DNA of 64,000 nucleotides from Utricularia gibba (Eukaryota > Streptophyta > Magnoliopsida > Lamiales > Lentibulariaceae): positions 2,046,001 to 2,110,000 of the forward strand of contig NEEC01000002.1 of NCBI GenBank assembly GCA_002189035.1, in the 5' to 3' direction. Position numbers and translations under genes: made by a program. This document shows positions 37,348 to 49,468 of this stretch, in pieces (the stretch's first letter is position 1; the number at the start of each line of letters is the position of its first letter). The notes under the pieces are model-generated. The model was not told where the DNA came from. It did no database searches and saw only the letters and a list, made by a program, of their open reading frames with translations.

Positions 37348-40331
37348 ATGACAAGGGTAAGCCGAGGCTTCAGCTACACTATGCAAAAGGATGCTGCATC
37401 TGCTGTCTCGGCAGATGTGGTGTTTGCATCCACTTGGTTTCCAAGATATACAAGTGGATCTGACAATCAGATCGAGGATGTAAAGGAAGGTCCAAAACTC
37501 TCGTCTATGAAGGAAATGGTGGCAAAGGAAACTGCACAATTGTTGAAGCAGCAGCAAAGACTTTCTGTGCGTGATCTTGCTAACAAATTCGAGAAGGGGC
37601 TGGCTGCTGCAGCAAAGTTGTCCGATGAGGTTCGATTTTTCAGTGATATCGTTATATTGGTTTAAGAGGGTTTATCACCCTTTTCTATACTACCATTGAT
37701 ATCGATCTTCTCCAGTCCTTTGAATTGGACATTATCAGAACTCTTGTATATGTGGATGCTAAGAAGTAAATTTTGTAACATGCATTGATGCCTTCACATT
37801 ACTTGTGTGATTCCAGGCAAGGCTACGGGAGGCAGCCTCCTTGGAGAAACATGTGCTTCTAAAAAAGTTAAAAGATGCACTTGAAGCTCTAAAAGGGCGT
37901 GTTGCTGGCAGAAACAAAGATGACGTCGAGGAAGCTATACTTATGGTTTGTTATTCTTCATCTTCGAGATTTGGTCTAAGTACTTAGTGATTGCCGTGTG
38001 CATTTAGCATTTTCAATACATTCTTGTGTGAAAAGTCTGGAGCGTCTTGTTGCTGGAAAACTTGCGAATGTTAGTGGGCTTGTTTCATTAGTAGATTCTT
38101 TTTGGATTCTACATTGATCTAGAATTCGATAATCATGGTCGAAGATTGTAACAGACACCATGGAAAATCATGGTGGTGAAGTAGGCCATGATGAAAAACT
38201 GTGGGATTATGCAATCATTTTGTCTGTTATGTGTATACTTATGGTTTATATCCTCATCCTTACTTCTGCAAATGGCATGCTATCTGACACCCGGCTTTCC
38301 CTACAAAATTCCTAGCTTGAAGCATTAGCTGCTCAGTTAACGCAAAGAGAAGATGAGCTGGTACAAGAGAAAGCAGAAGTAAAAAAGCTTGCATCTTTCT
38401 TGAAGCAGGTAGATCTACTAATACGTAGTTGCTCTTACTGTTCTTCCCATCTCCTAAAAAGGTGACTTCAAATTCTAGATTTATTTTAAAGTCTGCATTT
38501 ATCCCAGGCTTCTGAAGATGCCAAAAAGCTTGTTGATGAAGAGCGAGCTTTTGCGAAGGCTGAAATTGAGAATGCTAGGGCAGCAGTTCAGAGAGTGGAG
38601 GAGGCTCTTCAGGAGCATGAGAGAATCTCCAAAGCTTCAGGAAATCAGGTCCAACTTTGAAATCTTCTTTTTTATTCAAATCATGCACATTTAAGACAGG
38701 CATTTAGCAAAATTCAGTATTCTTTTGCCTTCAAAAATAGGACCTCGATGAATTGATGAAGGAAGTACAAGAAGCCAGAAGAATCAAAATGCTTCATCAG
38801 CCAAGTCGGGTAGTTGTCTACACTGTGCATTGTTTGGAATCCTTATTTTCTTTTTAATTCTTGTCTGCAGTTGGATTCCTCCATATGCCAGAAAAAAATA
38901 AATTTATTCAGTTGAGCAAATCTTGTTTCTTCAAATAGATAATTTTTCAATCTCTGCCCTTCTGTGGGAAATGTCATTTTGCAGGTCATGGACATGGAGC
39001 ATGAGCTTCGTGCATTAAGGACTCAACTTGCTGAAAAGTCGAGGCACTCACTGAAGCTCCAGAGAGAGGTTATATGCTACCAATCCCTTTTTCTATTTCA
39101 TCAGAAATACAAATATAATTTGAGAAGCAATCGTTTCATGGGGTGCTCTTCTCCATTTTTGATTTTCACCCCGGTAGCTTGTTATGGTTTCAATGTGAAT
39201 CTCCAAAGGTTCTTACTCAAAGTTGAAAATGTACTCCAGCTGGCAACATGCAAGAAGGGAGATGAGCTCATGTGTCGTTTCTATGAGATTGATGGTACCG
39301 AGTCTTTGGGTTCATATCTGAGAATATCTGCTCTTGATGGTGCTCCAGACCTTCTGGGCTGTACTATCCAGTGGTACCGTTCGACTCCAGGGAGTACCGA
39401 AAAGGAGCTTATTTCAGGTATATACACAAGAGTCAGTAATATTTTGTTGTCAATTGTGTAGTTTATGTCAATGGCTTTTCTTAATCTCAGGTGCTAACAA
39501 ATCTACATATGCTCCGGAACCGTTTGATGTTGGAAGAATCCTTCTGGCTGAAATTTCTAATGACGACACGACGATAACTGTAGCAACATCTGGTCCTGTT
39601 GATCCTGGTGCAGCCCAATATTCATCTGTGTTCTGGTGTTCTTTCCACTTCGCACTTCTGTATAACCATGCTCTTTCCTGGCAGCTCCTGGGTTGGGGAA
39701 CTATGTGGAAGCACTGGTCCGGAGACACGAAACCGAGTTTACGGTATGTGAATTTTTCCATGATGGCACAAAAGGTGCATCCATCGCCCTCACAAGTTTT
39801 TTGTTTTTGTTTTTGAATGAATCCACTGCAGGTGGTAGTCATCGAAGTGAATGGAGAAGATCAGTCACAAGAATCCATCCACGTACTGCACATCGGAAAG
39901 ATGGGGATGAAGCTCCGCAAGGGGAAAACCGTGAGCGCAAAGGAATACTACTCAAACACCATGCAGGTAGCTCACTCAGACGCTTTTTCATAGAAAATTT
40001 TTCTCCCCTGAAACTGAAACACGCTCATCTCTCTTATCCTCAGTTCTGTGGGATAAGAGGTGGAGGATCCGCCGCTCCTCAGACAGCATTCTGGCAAGCC
40101 AAAACCGGGGTTTCCTTCATATTAGCATTCGAGTCAGATCGAGAAAGGAACACAGCCATAATGCTGGCAAGAAGATATGCCTCAGACTGCAATGTGAGTC
40201 TGAACTACAAACACCCAAGATCATCTCTCTGTGTTTCACTCTTCCTGACATTACCAGAAACTCATCTTCCCATCTCCCTGAAACAGACCGTGCTGGCGGG
40301 GCCGGTAGATGCGTCTGCTTCAGGAAGCTGA
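37348..40331 (+). CDS. SCAB1: Stomatal closure-related actin-binding protein (SCAB1)
   Basis: Twelve exons: 37348-37629, 37817-37945, 38316-38408, 38508-38648, 38741-38809, 38985-39068, 39240-39417, 39491-39607, 39685-39743, 39832-39966, 40044-40193, 40287-40331; 493 residues, against 496 in Arabidopsis. It bundles and stabilises F-actin during stomatal closure. The N-terminal actin-binding part (SVRDLANKFEKGLAAAAKL) is followed by a long coiled coil (exons 2-6: LEKHVLLKKLKDALEAL, QLTQREDELVQEKAEVKKL, RAAVQRVEEALQEHE, VMDMEHELRALRTQLAEK). The C-terminal Ig/PH fusion follows (YEIDGTESLGSYLRI, CTIQWYRS, GLGNYVEALVRRHETEF, GVSFILAFESDRERNTAI). All exons join in phase. Confidence 0.94.
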
Positions 40332-40910
40332 TGTCTGTTTGCTTGGACTGGGCACTCATTATGCTTGTTGTGTAACAGTAGTGATAAGCATTTAGCAGGT
40401 GACCATGAAGGTTGTGTGTGGCTTGAATGAGCAGTGCAGTCAGCTAGCTGTGAGTCCTCAGTTGCCATCTCCTGGTTTTCTTCTTCTTGGGGTGTGTTTT
40501 CAGTTTGCTTGTAAATGCTGCTTCTGTCGCTCCTCTTTTTTTTTTTTACATGGAATTATCTTTTATTCCTAGTTACTTTAATATGTTTGAAAATGGTAAT
40601 CCCACCAACCTTAAGTTAATTTTTTTTATAATTAATAAAATTTATAAAAATAAAAAAATGTTATTAAAATTTTATATTTAAAGCAAGTGTTTTTAATTCC
40701 TTTTATTGTTAAAAAAAAAGAAGCCAACCATCGAAATAAATGTGGGCTTTATGCCATGCCGGCCCATTAGTAGTCTGAATTAGAGATGGGCCAAATTAAA
40801 CCCCAGACCAGCCCATTACAAGGATCAAAAGAAGCCATCATTGATTCGTCCACGACACGACGAAGGAAGGCGGAAGCTGGGCCACAAGTCAACAGAAATC
40901 CGAATCATCG
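40332..40910 (+). promoter_or_regulatory. SCAB1 3' UTR and site II-rich promoter of the DNAJC8-like gene
   Basis: After the AT-rich stretch 40540-40730, the 170 bases before the next start hold GGCCCATT (near 40761), TGGGCCAAAT (near 40788) and AGCCCATTA (near 40810). These are site II-like elements common in promoters of housekeeping genes. Confidence 0.5.
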
Positions 40911-43119
40911 ATGGGAGACGACGGTGGAACTACCTCCGGTACCACTCCCGAGGAGGATCTTCTGCTGAAGAAGTTTTTTGCTGAAGTTGGGGAGGTCGAA
41001 CGCGAAAATGAAGTGACTAGGTTTGTTGCCGCCATTCATTCTCATTTCTCCCTTCCAAACTTTGTAATATGATAGAAAGTTGTTGCGTCTTTTAGATTCT
41101 CAAGTTTCGTTGTGACCTATTTGTTGTTATTACCCATTTTGAGGCTGGAAATGCTATAACGGTTCCGATGAGGAGAAATTTTATTGAGTTTGTGGTTGTG
41201 AGTTTCTAGGGAAATTATTCGAGCACTCATTTAAGATTAGCTGAAATATCACGGGGGAAGCTCTTTTAATCCTTGTAGTCTTTGACTCTTTAATGGGCTA
41301 CAGTGCCTCGTCTTTATCTCGTTCATAATTTGATTTAGTATGCTGCTCTATTTCTTTGCATTGTTGTACGACAGGATCCTTTCCTGCTTCAAGTTAAATG
41401 CTTTTGAGTATCTCAATCTACCATTCGATTCCTCTGTGGATGATGTGAAAAGGCAATATCGTAAGGTGATTTTTGATCATCAGTAATAATGAGGCATCTG
41501 GGTGTCTGGTGTTCCATGAAATACTTAACAGCTTTATTTGCATGTTCTCATTTTACAGTTGTCGTTACTGGTTCATCCTGATAAGTGTAAACATCCACAA
41601 GCTAAGGACGCATTTGGAGGTATCTATGTCATTATTAGATTCCAGATCATCGTAGTTCAGAAGCAAGCTCCCCATTATTTCTGCCTTATCAAATACATAT
41701 TCTAGTTGCATGTGCCGCATGAGTTGTAGTTTATGTAGTTCGTATTAATTGTCTTTAGAGAACGAAAATTTTGATTTTCTTTGCTACCAATATTTTCTTC
41801 GCCACTTTTTTTATAATGATGGTTTCTTGAATTGCCTTTGCTGTCCGTCTTGTGCGTCTGGAACAGCGTTAGCAAAAGCACAACAGATATTGCTTGACCC
41901 AAAAGAGAGAGAGTATATTTTGAACCAAGTTACTGCTGCAAAAGGTTGTCGCACCCTCAATGTGCTTTTTTATTGTCCTGCGGGACCTTGGCGTTAGTCA
42001 GTGTGCTGAATTTTTAATTTTTATTTTTTCCATGCAGAGGAGCTTCGGGCAAAGAGAAAGAAGCAGCTGAAAAAGGACAATGCTGCAAAAATAAGACAAT
42101 TAGTGAACGAGGTAATGTAAATCACTTTGAACAATGTAAAGCTTTCTCTTTTTTTTTTATTTGTTTCTCCTAAAAACTAAACATTCCTCTAGCTCTTGAT
42201 TTTCCGATGAATGATTATGCTGTTCATCATGATCTTTTCTTCACATAACCGATTTAAAAATATGCAGGGAATGCATGAGAAGGAATATGAACGGTCAGAT
42301 GAATTCCAACTAGAGCTAAAACTGAAGGTTCGAGAGCTCTTAACAGATCAGGAATGGAGGAGAAGGAAGATGCAGATGAGGGTGCGCATCATTTGTTATC
42401 ATTTAATCAGGTTTTCCTATTTAGTATGCACTTGAATATCGCAGATATCGGAGGAGGAAGGGAGATTGAAGAAAGACGAGGAAGAGACTAAGGAGTTGTG
42501 GAAACGCAAGCGTGAGCATGAAGAGCAGTGGGAAGGCACAAGAGAACAGAGGGTTAGCTTCAATACATCTTATGGCATCTATGCTACTTATTCTGCTCCT
42601 TCTCAAAAAATATTTTAAGTTGGTTTGCCAAGATATCGCACGTTTTCCATTCACCATGCCAGTCCAGTTCATATGAAAAAAGTCAAAACCTTTTGATTTA
42701 CCCGCCATCATGCGCATTTGGACAAGCAAGTTGCTGGTGCTGGTCACTAATTTGGCTGTCTACTTATTTTCTTGCTTAAGAAACCATGATGTATTTAGTT
42801 CCTGTAGAATGGCCTGAAGCCAGGGAGACAGTGATGCTAAATATTGTGCCCCGAACTCTGCATCAGTAAAGCAAACTGATTCTGTTTTCGTGTCTACTAC
42901 TTATCAACAGGTTTCAAGCTGGAGGGATTTCATGAAGGGTGGAAAGAAGGCAAACGATCAATCCACCTCGCCTTTTGACAAGCATTCTACCATTTATTGA
43001 AGAAGTCTCATTTGGTTAACTCTCTTTGGCAGGTGAAGAAGGGCGAAGTTCGGCCCCCAAAGCTCAAGACTGAGGACCCCAACAAATCATATGTTCAAAG
43101 ACCTGTAAAACGAGGCTGA
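40911..43119 (+). CDS. DNAJC8-like J-domain protein (spliceosome-associated)
   Basis: Nine exons: 40911-41020, 41375-41465, 41559-41619, 41867-41944, 42038-42111, 42268-42381, 42445-42552, 42911-42949, 43033-43119; 253 residues. The J domain covers about residues 40-105 (NAFEYLNLPFDSSVDDVKRQ, LLVHPDKCKHPQAKDAF, with HPD intact). The rest is a highly charged helix-rich region (EELRAKRKKQLKKDNAAKI, LLTDQEWRRRKMQMRI, EETKELWKRKREHEEQWE) ending in WRDFMKGGKK and PPKLKTEDPNKSYVQRPVKR, the plant DNAJC8 signature. Human DNAJC8 associates with the spliceosome. The last intron needs a GC donor (AAG|GCAAAC at 42950); read straight through, the frame stops 15 codons later. Confidence 0.9.
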
Positions 43120-44441
43120 TTATTCCTTCACAGATTAACCCTCCACTCCACAAACATCTTGTAGGCCACCGGAACAGAATCCACCTCGCAAGATCCACCC
43201 ACAAAGCTTCCCTCCGGAACGTGAATGCTTATCTTTGTGTGGGAGTGTTTTAAAATCAGATGTAATTCATCCTCTGATTTCTGTATGGTTTTGGATTGAA
43301 TTTTTTTTTTATAGTAGATTAAATTAGATTTATTTTATGATAAAAGTAATTAAATTATTGAATTGAGCTTAGAATTCAAATTAAATTCAATGCATCTTCA
43401 AATTTGAAAACAATAATATGTGGACTGGAATATTTATGATGAAGGCGGTTTTTCAAAGAGATGATTTACAAATTTGATTACTTCATAATATCTATGAAAA
43501 AATTAACCATTTTTTAACTAATTTTTTTATTTAAATAAAAAGTGAGAATGTAAATGCCTTGGACTTTGCTTCGAGTTCAAGCGCCATAATGTGCAAGTCG
43601 AAGGGTCTACGTGCTTAGATCTCAAACAGTTGACATTCATTACCCATTTCCATCCGTTTGGCTGGCAAAGGCTATTGTGTACTAGGTTGGCAAATGGTGG
43701 GCAATGGCCTTGCTCCACCAGATTCGCATTCACACAATAACATATTTACAGTTGATTGAGTTTACTTGCACACCACCCAAAAAGCAAAAGAAAAGAAAAG
43801 AAAAGGGTGCTCTCCCATTTCATGGGGTAGCATCATCACCTATCTACTCCGGATTACAGCAGCAGCAACACACTTTGACTCAACGAGAGGTTAAGTTGAT
43901 TTCTCTCATCTTGGAGTTGGAGTGAAGCTGAGGGCGTTTCATTTTTGCAGCCTCTCACTGTGCTCAATCTCCTCTCCTGATGATTCTCCAACACTTTTCC
44001 TCACAAGATGCTCCACTTTTGGCCATCTGCAAAGACAGAAAGATACAAGGGAAGGAAGGCACCTTCTTCGGTGAGCAGGTAGAAGGAAATAGTGATCATT
44101 AGTCTGAAAGCTACATGGGTGGAAGAGAATAGAGATGACTTTTGCCAAGAACTAGAATGGTGGCCTGCCTAAGACCCCTAAAGTGTTGGACCATATAAAG
44201 CGCTTTAATTATGACCATAAACTTTAAAGTTCCCATACCATTCTTTCCAAAACATACTTTCCCATCGAGCCCGAAAAGTATTCGACTTCAGTCACATACT
44301 AAGGTAACAATGATCAGATAAACAGCAAATGATCACAGAAGACATTTGTCACCCAAGTGATTCATGCAAGGGAACTACATATAGCTCAGATTTTCAGAAA
44401 CCGAAGATCATCAGCAAGAGAAACGGGCTTACCATGTAAAG
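43120..44441. other. DNAJC8 3' flank, AT-rich spacer and GT14 3' UTR
   Basis: AT-rich DNA spans 43300-43550. On the minus strand a likely intron of the GT14 3' UTR runs from the donor at 44432 (ATG|GTAAGC) to the acceptor at 44027 (TTTGCAG). The following 3' exon includes an open frame ending HSERLQK that is probably untranslated. Confidence 0.45.
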
Positions 44442-45523
44442 TTAGTCCTTGAAAATAACAGAATGTGCAATCTCCATCAACGAGCCCAAGCAATCAGGTG
44501 AGAATTTCCTTGCGAACATGTAAGAGTAGCTGGAGTTTGATTCCCTTAGGTTGTAAATAAGTCTAGAGGACACTTCAGAAGGTTGATATGTATGTGGATG
44601 CCCTCCTACACTGTTGGTCCAGTTGACCCTTGTCAAGGTGTAGTGAGTAGAGCCATTTGGATCCTTCATTGACAACAATGTAGGAAAATAATGCTCCTCT
44701 GGATAGCATGAATCCACATTCAAACATGGCAGCTTAAACTTGTTCCACAGCTTAGTATCCTTAATCACCATTAAAGCATGCCTTCGAGTAAGGATAAAAA
44801 ACTGTGAACCCACTCGAAATTCATGAAAATGAACTTCAGGGATCATCACACCCTCACCTCTAGCATTATACCTATCCCATAACGTGGGTTCGTCATCGAG
44901 AATCTCAATATAGCTATGGAAATCCAAATCCCTTGACAATTTGTTCCAATCAAACAGGAAATTGTACAAATAAGAAAAGGAGTGAAGCGGGATGCAGTAC
45001 TGAGAGACGAGGGCGAAATAAGTGTTAGCTGGGTCGTCATGGATCGCCGTCGCCAGAAGGCGGCGAGCGGCGGAAATGAGCGTCGGCGAAGATCTGTATG
45101 TTCTCTTCGAGTGGATAAGCTTGCCCTTAAAAATACCTTCCAAAGGAGGAATTTTCACATAGGGATCGGCATGGACGTAGACGTTGTACCGTTCAGCGGT
45201 TACGTTCTCAAAGAAAATTTCCCACAAAGGAGCGAAATGGAGTTTCGAGTTAGAGAGGAAGAGGAAGGCAATTTTGGGGCGGCGCACGGAGATGGAAAGA
45301 TGCGATTTCACAGAAGGGTGACGCATGGAGCGGCGGCGGGAGACACCGGTGGCATCCATCGCGATAGCCTTGTGAAAAAGCGAGGTATCATCCAACTCAT
45401 CGGGAACAGCAACGGGGTTACGCCCGGAGGGAGAAAGCGCGGGGAAAAGAAGAAGTAGAAAAGGGGCAAGGAGAAAACAAGAATAAGCGCAGGAATAATC
45501 GCGGAGCGAGTAGAGGAGACCAT
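44442..45523 (-). CDS. GT14 glycosyltransferase (core-2/I-branching, DUF266 type)
   Basis: This is a single coding exon of about 360 residues. The start MVSSTRSAIIPALILVFSL leads directly into a hydrophobic signal anchor (about residues 8-30), which makes it a type II Golgi membrane protein. The catalytic region has the plant DUF266/Branch pattern: PKIAFLFLSNSKLHFAPLW, FFENVTAERYNVYVHADP, KGKLIHSKRTYRSSP, ANTYFALVSQYCIPLHSF, WDRYNARGEGVMIPEVHFH, FRVGSQFFILTRRHAL, DSCYPEEHYFPTLLS and VNWTNSVGGHPHTY. Acceptor and product are unknown; these enzymes are inferred to act on cell-wall glycans. One base is missing in a C4 run (45414-45417): the N-terminal frame ends PPGVTP, and VAVPDELDDTSLFHKA continues in another frame. 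Confidence 0.88.
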
Positions 45524-46231
45524 CACCAGTGACGATTGACGAAGACTAGCAAAGAATTTACATAAAAGGCGAAGCGAAAGTCATACCGGCGGCGGGTGAA
45601 GGGTTTTCCTCGTCGGAGGCGGCGACGTAGAAGAACGAGAAACTGACCTCGGGGAGAAAGCCTTCAGGCAAACAAAAAAAGAAAGCTTTTTTATTTACTT
45701 AATCTTCAATAATTAAAATAAATAATTTCTAGGACACCGGAGACTGCCACGTACCGGTGACTCGCGATACACTCCCGCGAGAAGACACCTCTAATTTCCA
45801 TGAATAATTAAATATTTTCTTTGGAATTTTTGTCTTTTTTATTTTTAATTCATTAATTAAAATAATTATTTTCTAGAATGCTGGTGATGGCTGCGTAGCG
45901 ATGACGTCAACATTACCAATTATTATTGTTGAAAATGACGTGGATATGTCATTTTAACTCATTGTATGAGACATAATTCGAATTAATATTTAATTATTTA
46001 TTTTAAATAAACTGTTAAATAATTTATTTTGTTCAAAACTTTATTTCTAATTCAATAATTTTTTATTATTTTTTCCAATTGTTAATGTCTGCCACGTCAC
46101 TGTCATCTTAGTTGAAGGAGAATGAAGGCATCGGAAGCCGTATATGTTATCCAAGCCATTCCTTTTTCTCTGGCACCCGAAACTCCCATCGCCTCAGCTG
46201 GGCCTCGTTTCTGCCCCAAATCGGCGTGCCC
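45524..46231. other. Divergent promoter region of GT14 and NHL genes
   Basis: Head-to-head spacing is about 700 bases, AT-rich in the middle (45690-46090). No gene seen. A TGACGTCA-like ATGACGTCAA lies near 45900 and a second GACGTGG near 45938. Confidence 0.4.
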
Positions 46232-46965
46232 ATGGCGGATCCCGGAAGACCCGTTACCGGATACCCTGCTCCAAATCAGCCGCCGCCGGGGTTTCCTATC
46301 CCTACGCAGCGCCTCCGCCGTCGGGAGCTTACTTCAACTACCACAACAATCCACAGAGTAACCAGTATTATCCGGATAACCCGCAGCGCCTTGTATTCTT
46401 GCGCCGCATTTTCGCACTCGCAATTGGGGCGCTTCTCATTTTCGGAACCGTCAGCTTCGTGATGTGGTTGATTTTCCGGCCTCAGTTGCCGCAGTTCCAG
46501 GTGGATTCATTGGCAGTCTCCAATTTCACACTGGGAAACTCTTCCCTTGTTTCCTTCACTTCGGCAATCCGCTTAACGGCGGTGAATCCCAACAGGAAGT
46601 TGAGACTCGATTACGATCACATCCAGGCCGCTCTCTCTTACAGATCGGCGACGCTTTCCGAAACTAGTGTTCCTCCATTTTCTCAGGAGACTAGGAGCGT
46701 CACATCCTTGACGGCGAATTTCGCTGCGGCGGGGAGTTTTCTAGACGGATCTGAGGTCAGTAGGATTAATGGTGAAAGGTTGAGTAATGGGAATGTGAAC
46801 TTTAACTTGAGGATGCTGTCTGAGGTTTCGTTTCGTGCAACGGCATGGAGAACGAGGACGAGGCTTGTCAGGGTGATATGCTTAGATTTGGTTGTTGGGT
46901 TGCCGAATAATTCAAGCTCTGGAACATTAAGAGCAGGGCCAAGGCCATGCCGGGTAGGGATTTGA
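46232..46965 (+). CDS. NDR1/HIN1-like (NHL) LEA-2 membrane protein
   Basis: This is a single exon of about 244 residues. The cytosolic N-terminus is Pro/Gly/Tyr-rich (MADPGRPVTGYPAPNQPPP, then VSYPYAAPPPSGAYFNYH). One transmembrane helix is at about residues 65-90 (ALAIGALLIFGTVSFVMWLIF). The LEA_2/WHy-like domain follows with PQLPQFQVDSLAVSNFTL, TAVNPNRKLRLDYD and PPFSQETRS. Known of the family: plasma-membrane or vesicle proteins linked to defence signalling and membrane contact. One base is missing in the G4 run at about 46284-46287, so the first 18 codons and the rest lie in different frames; one added G restores a normal protein. Two N-glycosylation sequons (NFT, NSS) are visible. Confidence 0.87.
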
Positions 46966-48010
46966 GGTGATGTTTCACTCTTTTAACTCTGCCGATATAC
47001 ACCATGGTGCATATGATACCTTGTCAGCTGCAAACAGGGCTTCTTTTAATATAGGTAGTTGGTTTCTCTGGTATTCAAGTCCGGGTTTTGTGGGGTTGTA
47101 AACAGGATATAGCCATCAAAAGGGGTTACCTAAAACCCCCGCTGATCACAAAAAGAATAGATTTTGAACCGGAAATTGCAGGTGTGAGGATGGGAGTTCT
47201 TTTGAGTAGCAGGAATGGACTGCTGAGGTGTAAGTTCTCCGCGGTCACTGCATTTAACACTATGTTCCTTTTTTGTAGGTTTATGATTATGATACCATGG
47301 GCATCTATGATTAGAAGATCCTTGCATTGGGTGGTAGAATTTGCAATTCAAAAATCCCCTACGAAACAACACGGGCTGTGGAAATGACTCAGGGGTCTAT
47401 ACGAGTACAAATGGCTGATCTCCAGGGATTGTTTATGTACAAGCCGACCGTTGTACATGGAGAACATCATCAGTATTTCCGGGATCTTGATGCATATTAG
47501 CTTTATATGAAGAGATATGAATATTTATTAGTTATCTTGTGACAGTAGGGTGATTTAAGTTGCTTAGTCGTAGAAGCCAAAAAGATGTATATCACTTGAG
47601 GCAGGGGTCTCTGATGTCTGGACTCTAGACTGCACTCTGAAGTGGTCTTCGGGATGTTTTGGTTCCATGCTCGATCATTGTGTACTGCAGATAGAGGTTT
47701 TGATGCGATTCATTCAATAACGGCATCTCCTCCTGTTGGAATTGCGCTCGGAAAAGCCGGCATTCTATATGGATTTTACCATTCTTATAAGCTGAGCTAT
47801 TCAAGCAGGGTGGATGTCACACACACACAAAGGGAAGAAAGGGGTTTAAAATAACTGAAACTTTGGAGCTTGCAAAGTCCTGTGGAGAATCCACAGTTTC
47901 TGTTTAAAATATGATCACAAACATTGGGGAGAACATAACCTGATTCAGATTTCGATTCTCTCCTACACTGCTGTCAGAGTTCTGATCACATGATTCTGTG
48001 TCAGATATCA
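46966..48010 (+). other. NHL 3' flank
   Basis: No supported coding sequence. Open frames at 47088-47387 and 47642-47854 lack family similarity. A short CA run lies near 47819-47830. The opposite-strand MBD gene ends at 48011. Confidence 0.45.
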
Positions 48011-49468
48011 CTACTTCCTGAAAACGAACTTGTATCCTATTTTATGAGGTAAAGTAAGCTTGCTTGATGTGCGTTCGCAGTAGAGTTTTAACTTCAAAAT
48101 TCCTCTATCGGCATTGTTTAGTGGAGCCAGGTTTGAAGAATGCGGATCAATCCCTGGCTTCTGCCTCCTTCGTTTTCTTTTGCGTATGGCTACCGGGGTC
48201 ACAGAGGCCTGCAGAAAGGAGCAAGTATGTACACATTTGGTTTATTAGAGGGCATGAACATGCAACAAGATTTGCTTTCTTACTGGTTCAGAACCTGGCT
48301 TTCTCTTTAGCTTACTTCCCGTTTCCAAGAAATGAAGCACCTCATTTCTCGAGCGGAATCTTCTGTTTCCTTTTGGATCAATATAATACTGCAAAAGTTT
48401 TGATGTGAGGCGGATTCAAGTATAACCGAAAAATGAGATTTCATTTCTTTGTAGGAAAACATCCTAAGGCAGAAAAAGTCACCGATAGTGTCAAGTGTTG
48501 AGTATAACATCTGGAAGTTATTCAACGTGAAAACTGCTCAAAGTGCAGGCAAAAAAACTGGCTTACAATGAACAAAAAGCAAGGCAAACTACTAAACGTG
48601 TTCTGATTAACAGTTTTATATACAATAGATTTCACTCCCCAAGGTCACTGAGGCATGCACTTAAAGGCTTTGCAAAAGGAAACAGCATGAAATACCTCTA
48701 GTAAATCAAAACCTAAACCAGAAAGCTTCTTCGCACGTTGTTGTGTGCCACATAGAAAATGCATATACACACAAAAAACTTGTATTCAGGGTGTTGCTTG
48801 GGAAACATAGTTTTCTTCTACTTCAACTCCCCCTCCCTATCACAGCTACAATACGCATAGAAGTTATCTGTCACAATGAGCAGTGGCGATACAAGCCCTC
48901 GATGCGATATCAAGTGCTATACTTTCACTAGGAAATCTAAAAAAAGACAAGCTAAGTATAAACAAAACAAAGAAACCCAATGGCACAATGACTCTGCAGA
49001 ACACACAACCAAGAAAAGGATAACCAGCAAATACAAAGCATAAAAAACCCTCACAGACAAAAGATCGCAAGTTCAAAAATAACCCCTCTTGCAAAAGCAG
49101 CCCATTCCCACACCTCCAAAAAGGAATAGCAATAACAAAGATGAAGAAGGAAGAGAAAACTACTCGATCAATATGCCCCTTCGTAGCCCCAGAGACCCTC
49201 TCCTTCAACTCCATTTTCCAGTCCTCAGGCAACCAACTAGGCCTCTTCCCCAACTCCTCCTCGCTTCTCCGCTTCAAAGACTTGGACGCCGAGTACCGAG
49301 ACGCATCATGAGGATCATACATTGAAATCGGCTGCGCATCAATGGCTACACCAGGCGTAAACACACCTCCCGTCTCACCTCCCCTGGTTCAATGAATGCG
49401 TCGGATCCCAGAAGAGGGTCTGCCGCCGCAGCCCCTGGATTCCGACCTCCAAACTTGGACTCCGTCAT
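48011..49468 (-). CDS. Methyl-CpG-binding-domain protein (plant MBD5/6-like)
   Basis: Exons 49468-49164, 48388-48284 and 48208-48011, about 202 residues. The MBD is split by a 775-base intron: PSWLPEDWKMELKERVSGAT and KGHIDR in exon 1, then YYIDPKGNRRFRSRNEVLHF in exon 2. This matches the plant MBD pattern (WLP..W, R.SG, G..D.YY.DP, RFRS, EV..FLE). Exon 3 encodes a strongly basic nuclear-signal-like stretch (IRKRKRRRQKPG). The N-terminal part (FTPGVAIDAQPISMYDPHD) has no domain that I know. One base is missing in the G4 run at 49381-49384 (minus sense): FIEPG and GVFTPGVAID fall in different frames. Whether it binds 5-methylcytosine cannot be told. The C-terminus after exon 3 may be incomplete. 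Confidence 0.8.

Noticed and set aside
39068-39239. Coding continuation between SCAB1 exons 6 and 7
   Set aside because: Although open, family alignment joins LKLQRE directly to LATCKKGDELM; the interval has clean donor and acceptor sites.
44982-45458. Long plus-strand open frame opposite GT14
   Set aside because: Antisense shadow of the GT14 coding sequence, whose minus-strand translation matches a known family.
47088-47854. Open frames after the NHL gene
   Set aside because: Short, without similarity, in AT/GT-mixed 3' flank.
48864-49163. Hydrophobic extension of MBD exon 1 (SFFIFVIAIPF...) as a membrane domain
   Set aside because: It is intron read-through after the GTAGTT donor; the true exon 2 supplies the second half of the MBD.
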